In this document: piece by piece, positions 1-8,559 of the stretch
Layout: the number at the start of each line of letters is the position of its first letter
How positions within the stretch are numbered: the stretch's first letter is position 1
Origin: Burkholderiales bacterium
Lineage (GTDB): Bacteria > Pseudomonadota > Gammaproteobacteria > Burkholderiales > Burkholderiaceae
Length of the DNA stretch: 29,039 nucleotides
Assembly: GCA_947372535.1 (NCBI GenBank)
Contig: CANBUA010000018.1
Span: forward strand, 1-29,039
Direction of reading: 5' to 3'
Made by a program: the position numbers and the translations under genes
Notes under the pieces: model-generated
Database searches by the model: none
Told to the model about the DNA's origin: nothing
Seen by the model: the letters and a program-made list of their open reading frames with translations, nothing else

Positions 1-780
1 CGTCGCCCTCTGGCCATCTGCACCGCCCACGCCACCACGGCCCGCACCCACATGAGCCGCTGCGCGCACATCATTGCGGTGTCCGAAGCCGTGCGGCAGG
101 CGGTGATCGGCGCCGGGTACAAGGCGGCCAACGTGAGCACCATCTGGAACGGCATGCCCGATGGCCCGGCGGAGGCCGACCGCGCCGCCTTGCGCGCCGA
201 ACTGGGCATCCCGGCGGGTCAACGGGCCTGGGTCAACACCGGACGCTTCAATGCCGACAAGGCGCAGGACCTGCTGGTCCAGGCCTGGCTGGCCCTGCCT
301 GAAGCCGCCAAGGCCGACATGGGCCTGTACCTGATCGGCGATGCCGACAACGCCTATGGCCACGAGGTGCGCGCACGGGTGGCGGGCGATCCGCGCGTGC
401 ACTTCCTGGGATACCGACAGGATGTGCAGCGCATCCTGCCGGCCTTCGACGCGTACGCGCTGTCGTCGCGCCGCGAGGCCCTGGGCCTGTCCATCATCGA
501 GGCCATGGCGGCCAGCCTGCCCGTGGTGGCCGCGCGCGTGGGCGGTGTGCCCGAGGTGGTGGTCGACGGCGAAACGGGCTGTCTGGTGCAAGCCAACGAT
601 GCGCAGGCGCTGGCCGCCGGCATGGCGCGGCTGCAAGACCCAGCGCTGGGTCGACAATGGGGCCTGGCCGGGCGCAAGCGCTACCTGGCCCATTTCACCG
701 ACCGGGGCATGGCGCAGGCCATCCTCGATCTGTACACCCATTTGTTGCCCAGCGCTTTGCCCAGTTCCTCGCCCCGATGA
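1..780 (+). CDS. GT4-family glycosyltransferase, 3' part (5' end outside window)
   Basis: The reading frame is open from the first base, so the true start lies upstream; 259 codons and the stop are visible. The fragment covers the C-terminal nucleotide-sugar-binding half of a GT-B fold enzyme. Near visible codons 159-171 is the EALGLSIIEAMAA segment, the usual E-x7-E motif of GT4 enzymes, followed by GGVPEVVVDGETG. The family transfers a sugar from an NDP-sugar to a lipid-linked or LPS acceptor at the cytoplasmic face of the inner membrane. The stop overlaps the next start as ATGA, so it probably belongs to one translationally coupled operon with the two genes that follow. The location beside heptose genes suggests LPS core or O-antigen assembly. 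Donor and acceptor cannot be told from sequence alone. Confidence 0.88.
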   Translation, partial: RRPLAICTAHATTARTHMSRCAHIIAVSEAVRQAVIGAGYKAANVSTIWNGMPDGPAEADRAALRAELGIPAGQRAWVNTGRFNADKAQDLLVQAWLALPEAAKADMGLYLIGDADNAYGHEVRARVAGDPRVHFLGYRQDVQRILPAFDAYALSSRREALGLSIIEAMAASLPVVAARVGGVPEVVVDGETGCLVQANDAQALAAGMARLQDPALGRQWGLAGRKRYLAHFTDRGMAQAILDLYTHLLPSALPSSSPR

Positions 781-1829
781 GTCCCAAGCCCACACCCGAA
801 CCGCGCCACATCCTGATCGTGCGCCTGTCTGCGCTGGGCGACATCGTCATGGCCTCGGGGCTGATCCCGGCCTTGAAGGCGCGCTATCCACAAGCCCAGA
901 TCAGCTGGGTGTGCGAAGCCGGCTGTGCGCCCCTGCTGCGCCACAACCCGCGACTGCATGAGGTCATCATCTGGCCGCGTGGCGAGTGGGAAGCCTTGAA
1001 GAAGGCCAAACGCTGGGGTGACCTGTGGCGGGCGGTGCGGGCCTTCAAGGCCGCCTTGCGCGCGCGTCAGTTCGATCTGGTGCTGGACGGCCAGGGCCTG
1101 ATGAAGAGTGGCCTCATGGCCTGGTTCACGGGCGCGCCGCGCCGCGTGAGCATCATCGCCCGCGAAGGCAGCCACCTGCTGGCGCACGAAGTGGTCACAC
1201 CGCCGGGCAGCGATGCGCCGGTGATCGGCTCGGAATACCGCTTCCTGGCGGGGTATCTGGGCGCGCCTGAAGGCAGTTTCCAGCTCGACCTGGCGGTGGG
1301 CGATGCGCCGTTGGCCAAGGCACGTGCTGCGCTCGACGGTTTGACAGGTCCGCTGGTGGCACTGTGCCCCTTCACCACCCGCCCTCAAAAGCACTGGGTC
1401 GAGGGTCATTGGCCTGCGCTGGCCCAAAGCCTCATCGCCAAGGGCTGGCAGCCCGTGCTGCTGGGTGGCCCGGCCGACACCGAAGCCGCCGACCGCATCG
1501 CCCAGACGGCGCCGGGCCTGCGCAACCTGGTGGGCCAGTTGAAGCTGGATGAAAGCGTGGCGCTGATCTCGTTGTGCCAGCGCCTGATTGGCGTGGACAC
1601 GGGCCTGACCCACATGGGCACGGCGCTCAAGGTGCCCACTCTGGCCTTGTTCGGCTCCACGCGCCCCTATTTGCACGGCCAAAGCCGCACCACCCACGTC
1701 ATGTACGACGCCCTGCTCTGTTCGCCCTGCCGTCGCAACCCCACCTGTGGCGGGCGCTTTGACTGCATGGCCCAGCTGACGGTACAACGTGTGCTGGATG
1801 CCGCCCTGGCGCTGCCGGAGGTCGCATGA
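777..1829 (+). CDS. GT9-family glycosyltransferase (heptosyltransferase-like)
   Basis: This 350-residue protein has the ADP-heptose:LPS heptosyltransferase layout. An N-terminal Rossmann segment contains LSALGDIV near residues 18-24, and the C-terminal donor-binding domain carries GVDTGLTHMGTALKVPT near 271-288. A cysteine-rich tail (CSPC, then two more Cys, about 314-330) resembles the tail of WaaC/WaaF-like proteins. The family adds L,D-heptose to Kdo or to a previous heptose in the LPS inner core. I chose the ATG at 777 because it overlaps the previous stop as ATGA and sits just before the conserved N-terminus; a longer in-frame extension upstream overlaps the previous gene and lacks family features. 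The next gene follows with another ATGA overlap. The exact acceptor (heptosyltransferase I, II or III) is not determined. Confidence 0.88.
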   Translation: MSPKPTPEPRHILIVRLSALGDIVMASGLIPALKARYPQAQISWVCEAGCAPLLRHNPRLHEVIIWPRGEWEALKKAKRWGDLWRAVRAFKAALRARQFDLVLDGQGLMKSGLMAWFTGAPRRVSIIAREGSHLLAHEVVTPPGSDAPVIGSEYRFLAGYLGAPEGSFQLDLAVGDAPLAKARAALDGLTGPLVALCPFTTRPQKHWVEGHWPALAQSLIAKGWQPVLLGGPADTEAADRIAQTAPGLRNLVGQLKLDESVALISLCQRLIGVDTGLTHMGTALKVPTLALFGSTRPYLHGQSRTTHVMYDALLCSPCRRNPTCGGRFDCMAQLTVQRVLDAALALPEVA

Positions 1830-2932
1830 AGGTCCTGCACGTCGAAGCCGGCATGCACCTGTATGGCGGCGCCTTGCAGGTGGTGTTCCTGTTGCGCGGC
1901 TTGAAGGCTTTGGGCGTGCACAGCGTGCTCGCCTGCCCCACAGACAGCGCCATCGCACAAGAGGCCGCGCCCCACGCTGAAGTGCGGTCCATGCCGATGA
2001 AGGGCGATGCCGATGTGGGCCTGCTGGGCCGCCTGCGCGCGCTGATCCGCGAGGTCCAACCCGATGTGGTCCACCTGCACAGCCGGCGTGGCAGCGACAT
2101 CTGGGGCGCCCTGGCGGGCCGACTGGAAGGCGTGCCCGTGGTGCTCAGCCGCCGCGTGGACAACCCCGAGAAGCCCTGGGTGGTGAAGCTCAAGTACAGG
2201 TTGTACGACGAGGTGATCACGATCTCCGATGGCATCCGCCGCGTGCTCTTGTCTGAAGGCGTGCCAACGGCCAAGCTGCATTGCGTGCTCAGCGCTGTGG
2301 ACACCGACCAGTACAGGCCTGATCGTTCCCACCTCGACTGGTTCCGCAACGAGTTCAGGCTGCAGGCCGACGCGCTGACCGTCGGCATGGTGGCGCAGTT
2401 CATCCCGCGCAAAGGCCACCAGACCCTGCTCGATGCACTGCCCTCGGTGCTGGAGCGTCACCCGCAAACGCAGGTGCTGATGTTCGGGCAGGGGCCTGTT
2501 CACGATGACATCAGCGCTCAGGTCAAGGCCTCGCCGCTGCTGAGCCAGCATGTGCAGTTGCCAGGCTTCCGCAAGGACCTGGACAAGGTGCTGCCCTGCC
2601 TGGATGTGCTGGCCCATCCGGCCTTCATGGAAGGGCTGGGCGTGTCGCTGTTGCAGGCCGCGGCCTGTGGCGTGCCGCTGGTGGGCGGGCGGGCCGGCGG
2701 CATCCCCGAGATCGTGCAGCCCGGGATCAACGGCGAGTTGATGGAGCCGGGCGACACGGTGGCCCTGGCGGGCGCGCTGGACCAGTTGCTGGGCTCTCCA
2801 CAGCGCCGTGCCAGCTACGGCCGGGCGGGCCGCGAGTGGGTGATGCAGCGCTTCTCGATCCCGGCGATGGTGCAGGGCAATCTGGGGGTGTATCAGGCGC
2901 TGGTGCAGCGCTGGCACGACCAGCGAGATTGA
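1826..2932 (+). CDS. GT4-family glycosyltransferase
   Basis: The 368-residue protein begins MKVLHVEAGMHLYGGALQVV, typical of GT-B glycosyltransferases with a glycine-rich acceptor loop (YGGA). The C-terminal half has an HPAFMEGLGVSLLQAAACG segment near residues 265-283, matching the GT4 donor-binding E-x7-[EQ] region, followed by GGRAGGIPEIVQPGINGEL. A GGAGG-type Shine-Dalgarno (CCGGAGG) lies about 5 bases upstream, and the start overlaps the previous stop as ATGA, so expression is probably coupled to the GT9 gene. It is the last gene of this plus-strand run: 52 bases later the convergent heptose operon ends. The likely role is adding a sugar to LPS core or O-antigen; the specificity is unknown. 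Confidence 0.87.
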   Translation: MKVLHVEAGMHLYGGALQVVFLLRGLKALGVHSVLACPTDSAIAQEAAPHAEVRSMPMKGDADVGLLGRLRALIREVQPDVVHLHSRRGSDIWGALAGRLEGVPVVLSRRVDNPEKPWVVKLKYRLYDEVITISDGIRRVLLSEGVPTAKLHCVLSAVDTDQYRPDRSHLDWFRNEFRLQADALTVGMVAQFIPRKGHQTLLDALPSVLERHPQTQVLMFGQGPVHDDISAQVKASPLLSQHVQLPGFRKDLDKVLPCLDVLAHPAFMEGLGVSLLQAAACGVPLVGGRAGGIPEIVQPGINGELMEPGDTVALAGALDQLLGSPQRRASYGRAGREWVMQRFSIPAMVQGNLGVYQALVQRWHDQRD

Positions 2933-2984
2933 GGGGCCTGAGTCGCTGTGGCCTGACCCTGTCCCCTGTCCAGGTGGTGGCGGC

Positions 2985-4046
2985 TCACGTGCCCAGCAGG
3001 TCTTTCACACAGGCACTCAGGTCGTCATAGCCTGCATCGGCGCCAGCCAGATCACCGGTCGATTCCTCGTTGTCCGATGCCACGATGTAGGCCTTGCCCA
3101 CACCGGCTGCACGCGCCGCCGCGATGTCGGAAGGCTTGTCACCCACGAGGATGGACTCGGCCAGCGACAAGTTCAGGTCTCGGGCCGCACGCAGGATCAT
3201 GCCGGGCTCGGGCTTGCGGCAATCGCAGTCACGGGCGAACTCGGCCACCTGGCCTCCCGGGTGATGGGGGCAGTGGTACACCGCGTCCACCGCCGCGCCC
3301 GCCTCGGCCAGCGTGGCCTTCATCTTGTCGGTCAGCTCATGGAACTGGGCCTCGGTGTACTTTCCCCGCGCGATGCCCGACTGGTTGGTCACCACCACCA
3401 GCGCCCAACCGGCATCCTTCAGGGCCTTCATGGCCTGAACGGCGCCAGGCACGAACTCGAACTCGTCCCAGCTGTGGACATAGGCGCGGTCCAGGTTGAT
3501 CACGCCGTCGCGATCCAGGAAGGCCGCCTTGCGCAGGGCCGGCTTGACATCGCTGCCTGCACGGATGCGCTTGACCAGCGAGGTGGTTGAAAACCCGTCC
3601 ACGAAGGGGATGGCCAGCGATTGACCGCCCCAGCTGCGCATCACGCGGGTCTCCTCCAGCGTGGCCATGTCGTAGTCGCCGCCCTTCACATAGATGTCGG
3701 GGCGGACCTCCTGAATCAGCGACACGGGCGTGCGCTCATCGAAGAAGGTGACCAGCGACACCGAGGCCAGGCCGGCCAGCACGGCCGCGCGGTCGGTGTC
3801 CTTGTTCAAGGGGCGATCCGGCCCCTTGCCCAGCATGCGGGCCGAGGCATCTGAGTTGACGGCCACCACCAGCGATCCACCCAGCTTGCGGGCCTCGTGC
3901 AGGTAGTTCACATGGCCGCGGTGCAGCACATCGAACACGCCATTGGTGAACACCACCGGGCGGGGCAGCTCGGCCAGGCGTGCGGCGGCGTCTTCGCGGG
4001 CGCAGACCTTGTCCATCAGGCTGCCATCGTCGGCCGCTTCGCTCAT
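2985..4046 (-). CDS. Fused heptose-1-phosphate adenylyltransferase and heptose-1,7-bisphosphate 7-phosphatase (RfaE2-GmhB)
   Basis: This 353-residue protein joins two ADP-heptose pathway enzymes. Residues about 28-160 form a nucleotidyltransferase domain: TNGVFDVLHRGHVNYL includes the HxGH motif at H42-R-G-H45, and KGGDYD lies near 121-126. It matches the RfaE domain II family, which makes ADP-D,D-heptose from the 1-phosphate. Residues about 173-353 form a HAD phosphatase like GmhB: AFLDRDGVIN with D178 and D180, VVVTNQSG near 217-224, and the zinc loop C259-P-H261 with C274-D-C276. GmhB removes the 7-phosphate before adenylylation, so the fusion joins consecutive steps. The ATG at 4046 overlaps the rfaE1 stop as ATGA. 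A longer frame upstream overlaps rfaE1 and has no family homology. These two enzymes are usually separate proteins, or RfaE2 is fused to the kinase instead. Confidence 0.93.
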   Translation of the reverse strand: MSEAADDGSLMDKVCAREDAAARLAELPRPVVFTNGVFDVLHRGHVNYLHEARKLGGSLVVAVNSDASARMLGKGPDRPLNKDTDRAAVLAGLASVSLVTFFDERTPVSLIQEVRPDIYVKGGDYDMATLEETRVMRSWGGQSLAIPFVDGFSTTSLVKRIRAGSDVKPALRKAAFLDRDGVINLDRAYVHSWDEFEFVPGAVQAMKALKDAGWALVVVTNQSGIARGKYTEAQFHELTDKMKATLAEAGAAVDAVYHCPHHPGGQVAEFARDCDCRKPEPGMILRAARDLNLSLAESILVGDKPSDIAAARAAGVGKAYIVASDNEESTGDLAGADAGYDDLSACVKDLLGT

Positions 4047-4990
4047 GCTGCACCTTCCGGGAACAGCTCGTCGTAGCTCACCGTGGCGGTACCGAACTTC
4101 TCGACGACCAGGCCGCCCGCGCGGTTGGCATGGGCCATGGCATCGGCCAGCGACAGGCCGCAAGCCAGCATCAGGGCCATGGTGCCGATCACCGTGTCGC
4201 CCGCACCGGTCACGTCGGCCACTTCGCGGGCCTGGGCCTGCACATGGCTGATGCGGTCGGCTTCGAACAGGGTCATGCCTTCTTCCGATCGGGTGACCAG
4301 CAAGGCGGTGAGGCCCAGTTCGACACGCAGGGCCTGGGCCTTTTGCGTGAGCTGTGCTTCGCTGCTCCAGCCGCCCACCACCTGCTGCAGTTCGGCGCGG
4401 TTGGGCGTGATGACGGTGGCGCCGGCATAGCGGCTGTAATCGCTGCCCTTGGGGTCGATCAGCACGGGCTTGCCCGCCGCGCGGGCCAGCTCGATCATGC
4501 GGCGCACATGCGCCAGGCCGCCCTTGCCGTAGTCCGAGAACAGCACCACATCGTGGCTGGCCAGTTCGCGCTCGAAATCGCCCAGCATCTGGGCCAGCAC
4601 CTCGTGATCGGGCTCGCGCTCGAAGTCCACGCGCAGCATCTGCTGCTGGCGGCCGATCACGCGCAGCTTCACGATGGTCTGCATGGCCGGGTCGCGGCCC
4701 AGCACGGTGCGCACGCCATGGCCTTCCAGCAGGCGGCTCAGGGTGCGTGCGGGTTCGTCATCGCCCACCATGCTCAACAGGGTGACCTGGCCGCCCACCG
4801 TCTTCACGTTGAGCGCCACGTTGGCGGCGCCGCCAACGCGCTCCTCTTCGCTGGACACCCGCACCACCGGCACCGGCGCTTCGGGAGAAATGCGTTCGAC
4901 CGCGCCAAACCAGTAGCGGTCGAGCATCACGTCGCCCACCACCAGCACGCGGCATGCGGCCACCTGGGCCTTGCCCGGGATCTGCGTCAT
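4043..4990 (-). CDS. rfaE1: D-glycero-beta-D-manno-heptose-7-phosphate kinase (RfaE domain I)
   Basis: A PfkB/ribokinase-family sugar kinase of about 315 residues that phosphorylates D,D-heptose 7-phosphate at C1. Visible signatures are GGAANVALNV at about 53-62 (first PfkB signature) and DVTGAGDTVIG at 259-269, with D265 the expected catalytic base in GAGD. The protein stops after the kinase domain; the adenylyltransferase half of the bifunctional enterobacterial HldE is encoded in the next gene. Two in-frame ATGs exist at 4996 and 4990. An AAGGAAG Shine-Dalgarno directly abuts the first and sits 6 bases before the second, so 4990 is the likelier start. It follows gmhA by a few bases and overlaps the next gene as ATGA, forming one operon. 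Confidence 0.93.
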   Translation of the reverse strand: MTQIPGKAQVAACRVLVVGDVMLDRYWFGAVERISPEAPVPVVRVSSEEERVGGAANVALNVKTVGGQVTLLSMVGDDEPARTLSRLLEGHGVRTVLGRDPAMQTIVKLRVIGRQQQMLRVDFEREPDHEVLAQMLGDFERELASHDVVLFSDYGKGGLAHVRRMIELARAAGKPVLIDPKGSDYSRYAGATVITPNRAELQQVVGGWSSEAQLTQKAQALRVELGLTALLVTRSEEGMTLFEADRISHVQAQAREVADVTGAGDTVIGTMALMLACGLSLADAMAHANRAGGLVVEKFGTATVSYDELFPEGAA

Positions 4991-5002
4991 CGTCATCTTC
5001 CT

Positions 5003-5572
5003 TCAGGCCAGTCCGAGTTCGGCTTCAATCAGGCCGCACAGGGTGTGGCCGATGAGGATGTGGGATTCCTGGATGCGGGCGGTCACGGCGCTGGGCACCA
5101 CGATGGGCACGTCCACGAGGGCCTTGAGCTGGCCGCCATCGCGCCCCAGGAAACCGATCACCTGCACGCCAATGGCGCGGGCCTCTTCGACGGCACGGAT
5201 CACATTGCGGGAGTTGCCGGAGGTGGAAATGGCCACCAGCACATCGCCGGGGCGGCCCAGGCCAGCCACCTGCCGGGCAAAAATTTCGTCAAAGGCATAG
5301 TCGTTGCCGATGCAGGTCAGGGCCGAGGAATCGGTGTTCAGGGCCACGGCCGCCAGCGGCTTGCGGTCCTTGATGAAGCGGCCCGTCAGCTCGGCAGCCA
5401 GATGCTGGCTGTCGGCGGCCGAGCCGCCATTGCCGCAGAACATCAGCTTGTGACCGGCCCGCAAGGCCGCCGCCGACACGCGGCCAGCCTGGTTGACGAC
5501 ATCCGCCAAGGTGTGCAGGGTCTGCAGCACCGAGATCTGGTCGGCCACGTTTTGCAAGAAAAGATCGGTCAT
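5003..5572 (-). CDS. gmhA: Sedoheptulose-7-phosphate isomerase (phosphoheptose isomerase)
   Basis: The 189-residue protein is a SIS-domain isomerase that converts sedoheptulose 7-phosphate to D-glycero-D-manno-heptose 7-phosphate, the first committed step to LPS heptose. [11 protein letters not shown] spans residues 47-57 and [11 protein letters not shown] lies near 114-124. The zinc ligands of the E. coli enzyme (H61, E65, Q172, H180) correspond to H57, E61, Q168 and H176 here, a constant offset of four. The length matches the family (about 190 residues). The ATG at 5572 gives the family N-terminus MTDLFLQ; the open frame continues upstream to 5722 but that extension is not GmhA-like. It is the first gene of the minus-strand heptose operon, transcribed away from the divergent GT9 gene. 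Confidence 0.95.
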   Translation of the reverse strand: MTDLFLQNVADQISVLQTLHTLADVVNQAGRVSAAALRAGHKLMFCGNGGSAADSQHLAAELTGRFIKDRKPLAAVALNTDSSALTCIGNDYAFDEIFARQVAGLGRPGDVLVAISTSGNSRNVIRAVEEARAIGVQVIGFLGRDGGQLKALVDVPIVVPSAVTARIQESHILIGHTLCGLIEAELGLA

Positions 5573-5752
5573 AGAGACGAGTCTGTGCGGGCGCCACGGC
5601 GGCCCCCGAAACCATCCCGTATTGTCAGGGCAAACCTCCGTGCAAACACCTCGTCCCTGGCCTTCCGAGGCCGCGCGGCGCCCCCACCGGCCGCACAAGG
5701 CAAAATAGCGGTTTGTCCGCACCCGGCGCCCGGCGCCGCCACCGCCCTATCC
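5573..5752. promoter_or_regulatory. Divergent intergenic region between gmhA and the GT9 gene
   Basis: These 180 bases separate two divergent operons and must hold at least two promoters. On the plus strand, GGCAAAATAG near 5698-5707 resembles a Burkholderiales-type -10 element. On the minus strand, TTGCAC followed by GACAATACG (about 5620-5647) is a loose -35/-10 pair with poor spacing. Neither matches sigma-70 consensus well, so the exact sites are not claimed. Neither flanking start has a strong Shine-Dalgarno. Two long frames run through the region from the flanking genes but carry no family homology. Confidence 0.4.
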
Positions 5753-6778
5753 ATGACGTCTTCCCCAGATACCCGGCCCCGCACCGTGGTCATGCTGCAG
5801 TACGCCGGCATTGGCGACCTGATCTGGCACATCCCGTATTTCAAGCTGATCGCCGACCAGAGCCACGCGGGCAAGCTCACCGTGGTGGCCCAGCCGTCGA
5901 CGTTGACCAAAGCCTTCATCGGCCATGAGCCCTGGGTGGAAGAGGTCATCCACCACGACCACCGCCCCCGCCGGGGTGAAAAGCGCCGCGGCGCCCACGC
6001 GGGCTGGTCCGGCATGCGGGCCATGGCGGACGAACTCAAACAGCGCCAATTCGGACGCGTCATCCTGTTTTCAGGTCGGCCCAGCCGCGGCCTGATCGCC
6101 TGGCTCAGTGGCATCCCCGTGCGCCAGGGCTTTGGCTACCGCTTCCTGCAGCGCATCTTCCTCAACAAAGGCCCGTTCATCCCGGCTTACAAGGGCCCGG
6201 CCCTGGCCGTCTACCCCGAGGCCAGCGCCTTCATGGTGGCCCACGGCTACTGCCCGCGCCCGATCGTCCCGCACCTGACGCCGCCGCCGGAACAAGTCGT
6301 GGCCATGAAGGCGCGCCTGGCTTCTTTGCCCAAGCCGCTCTACGCCTTTGCCATCGGCACCAGCGAAACCCACAAGCAATGGGGCGCGCAAAACTATGCC
6401 GACCTTGCCGTGGCGCTCATCCGCCAGGGCTGTGGCGTCATGCTGCTGGGCGGCCCGGCCGAAGTCGAGATCGCCAAGGAGATCAACGCCCTGATCCCTG
6501 CGTCGGAACACCATGGCCTGGTCACGGTGGTCGACGCGCCTGTGCTGGGGAGCGCCGCCGCCCTGCAGGTGGCCGATTTCTGCGTGGGCAACGACACCGG
6601 CATGGTCAATGTGGCCGCCGCCGTGGGCACGCCCAGCTGGGTCATCATCGGGGCTCGCCCCACGCTCGACCAGGATCCCGAACGCATGTACAACGTGACG
6701 GCGCCCAAGTTGTCCGACATCACTGTTGAGCGCGTCCTGGGCCTACTCAACGCCGCGGCCGACCGCACCCCCACATGA
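5753..6778 (+). CDS. GT9-family glycosyltransferase (heptosyltransferase-like)
   Basis: A 341-residue member of the ADP-heptose:LPS heptosyltransferase family. VMLQYAGIGDLIWHIPYF near residues 13-30 corresponds to the N-terminal acceptor-domain motif. In the C-terminal half are IGTSETHKQWGAQNYADLA (lysine contacts the donor phosphate in relatives) and VGNDTGMVNVAAAVGTPSW near 280-300, the GT9 donor-site signature. It lacks the cysteine-rich tail of the GT9 enzyme at 777-1829, so the two are distinct subfamilies. The ATG at 5753 gives the family-length protein. The same frame is open on the plus strand for a further 1.8 kb upstream, but that part lies antisense to the heptose genes and is not coding. 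The stop overlaps the msbA start as ATGA. Confidence 0.88.
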   Translation: MTSSPDTRPRTVVMLQYAGIGDLIWHIPYFKLIADQSHAGKLTVVAQPSTLTKAFIGHEPWVEEVIHHDHRPRRGEKRRGAHAGWSGMRAMADELKQRQFGRVILFSGRPSRGLIAWLSGIPVRQGFGYRFLQRIFLNKGPFIPAYKGPALAVYPEASAFMVAHGYCPRPIVPHLTPPPEQVVAMKARLASLPKPLYAFAIGTSETHKQWGAQNYADLAVALIRQGCGVMLLGGPAEVEIAKEINALIPASEHHGLVTVVDAPVLGSAAALQVADFCVGNDTGMVNVAAAVGTPSWVIIGARPTLDQDPERMYNVTAPKLSDITVERVLGLLNAAADRTPT

Positions 6779-8550
6779 ACTTGTCCGACACCGCCAGCCG
6801 GCTGATCCAATACGCCAAGCCGCACTGGCGCCTGCTCATCGCATCGTTCGCGCTGTTCTCGCTCGGCGCAGCCATCGAGCCCGTGATCCCTGCCCTGTTC
6901 AAGAAGCTGATCGATTCCGGGTTCAAGGACGGCCTGAAGTACCCCATCTGGATCGTGCCCATCGTGATCATTGGCCTGTTCACGGTGCGCGGGCTGCTGA
7001 ACTTCTCCGGCACCTACGCCATGGAGTACGGCATCACGTCCATCGTGCTGGACCTGCGTCGAGACCTCATGCGCGCCCTGCTGCGCGCCGATGCCCGCAT
7101 CTTCACGCAGATGAGCCCGGGCCTGGCCGTCTCCAAGATCATCTCCGACCCGAACAACGCCGCCAACGTCATGGGCTCGTCGGCAATCTCGGTCATCAAA
7201 GATGCGATGTCGCTGATCGCGCTCGTCGGCTACCTGGTCTACCTGAACTGGCAGCTCACCATCATTTCCTTCGTCTCCATGCCACTGTTGGGGCTCACCA
7301 TCCGGGCGGTCCAAAAGCGGCTCAAGAAGGTGGGGCAGGCCCAGTACGAATCACAGCAACGCCTGATCAACACGGTGGACGACAATGCCCGTGCCTGGCG
7401 TGTCGTGCGCACCTTCGACGCAGGCGAATTCGAGATGAAGCGCTTTGACAAGGAAGCGCAACTGCACCGTCGCCTGACGATGAAGCAAGTGGCCACCAGC
7501 TCCCTGGTGACGCCCAGCACCCAGATCGTCGCGGCGTTCGGCGTGTCCATCATCATCACGCTCGCGCTGTGGCAAGCCAGCCATGGCTCGGCCACCGTGG
7601 GTGAGTTCGTGTCCTTCGTCACCGCTTTGCTGATGACGATTTCGCCGATGCGCCACCTGACGGACATCTACCAGCCCGTCAGCGGCGCCCTGATCACCGC
7701 GCGCGGCTCTTTCGAAATCATGGACGCCGAGCCCGAGCCCGACCATGGGACCCAGGAGTTGCAGGCCAGCCGAGGCGACATCGTTTTCGAAGCGGCCGAG
7801 GTGTTGTACGAGGGGGGCCACGCACCCGCCCTGCAAGACTTCACGCTCCACATCCAGCCCGGGCAGACCGTGGCCCTGGTCGGCGCATCCGGTGCCGGCA
7901 AGAGCACCGTGGTCAGCACCCTGCTGCGCTTTGCCCACCTGCAGTCCGGCCAGATCCGGCTGGATGGCGTCAACATCGAAAGCCTGAAGCTGGCCAGCCT
8001 GCGCCGCCACTTTGCCGTGGTCTCGCAAGACATCGTGCTGTTCGACGGCAGCATCGCCCAGAACGTGGCCTACGCCAGCCCCATCGGCATCGATCGCGCC
8101 AGGATCGAGCAATGCCTGCGCGCCGCCAACCTCTGGCAACACGTCAGCAGCCAGCCCGACGGCATGGACAGCCACATCGGCACCAATGGCAGCAAGCTCT
8201 CGGGTGGACAGCGCCAGCGCCTGGCCATTGCCCGCGCCCTGTACCGCGACGCGGCGGTGTGGATCTTCGACGAAGCCACCTCGGCCCTGGACTCCGAATC
8301 CGAAGCCGTGGTGCAAAGCTCCATCGAAGGCCTGCGCCACAGCAAGACCCTGATCCTGATCGCCCACCGCCTGAGCACCATCCGCAATGCCGACGTGATC
8401 TGCGTGATGGCCGAAGGCCGCATCATCGAACAAGGCTCGCACAGCGAGCTCATCGCCCTCAACGGCACCTATGCCAACCTCGTGCGCATCCAGTCGGCAG
8501 ACGGCCCCGGCGGCCACCTGCCCGCGCGCAACGTCGAAGCACTCCTGTAA
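6775..8550 (+). CDS. msbA: MsbA-like lipid/LPS-core ABC exporter, fused membrane and ATPase domains
   Basis: This 591-residue half-transporter has an N-terminal six-helix exporter domain (about 1-325) and a C-terminal nucleotide-binding domain. The Walker A GASGAGKST is near residue 370, the ABC signature LSGGQRQRLAIARAL near 474-488, and Walker B VWIFDEATSALD near 494-505, followed by the H-loop IAHRLST. Length and architecture match MsbA, the homodimeric flippase moving lipid A-core across the inner membrane. The context of heptose and GT9 genes supports that over a drug exporter. It overlaps the preceding GT9 gene as ATGA and is followed 9 bases later by hldD. A related exporter of another lipid-linked glycan cannot be excluded, and a second msbA elsewhere in the genome is possible. 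Confidence 0.88.
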   Translation: MNLSDTASRLIQYAKPHWRLLIASFALFSLGAAIEPVIPALFKKLIDSGFKDGLKYPIWIVPIVIIGLFTVRGLLNFSGTYAMEYGITSIVLDLRRDLMRALLRADARIFTQMSPGLAVSKIISDPNNAANVMGSSAISVIKDAMSLIALVGYLVYLNWQLTIISFVSMPLLGLTIRAVQKRLKKVGQAQYESQQRLINTVDDNARAWRVVRTFDAGEFEMKRFDKEAQLHRRLTMKQVATSSLVTPSTQIVAAFGVSIIITLALWQASHGSATVGEFVSFVTALLMTISPMRHLTDIYQPVSGALITARGSFEIMDAEPEPDHGTQELQASRGDIVFEAAEVLYEGGHAPALQDFTLHIQPGQTVALVGASGAGKSTVVSTLLRFAHLQSGQIRLDGVNIESLKLASLRRHFAVVSQDIVLFDGSIAQNVAYASPIGIDRARIEQCLRAANLWQHVSSQPDGMDSHIGTNGSKLSGGQRQRLAIARALYRDAAVWIFDEATSALDSESEAVVQSSIEGLRHSKTLILIAHRLSTIRNADVICVMAEGRIIEQGSHSELIALNGTYANLVRIQSADGPGGHLPARNVEALL

Positions 8551-8559
8551 GGCCCCACC

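Noticed and set aside
1667..2917. 416-codon minus-strand open frame opposite the GT9 and GT4 genes
   Set aside because: No recognisable domain, low-complexity His/Gln/Ala composition, and the plus-strand genes are clear.
4043..4996. Annotation of rfaE1 as bifunctional HldE
   Set aside because: The protein ends after the PfkB kinase domain; the adenylyltransferase is encoded separately in the next gene.
3980..5752. A very long plus-strand open frame running antisense to rfaE2-gmhB, rfaE1 and gmhA and joined in frame to the GT9 gene at 5753
   Set aside because: It is rich in His, Gln, Ala and Gly with no domain, as expected from the complement of high-GC genes. The GT9 family match begins only at 5753.
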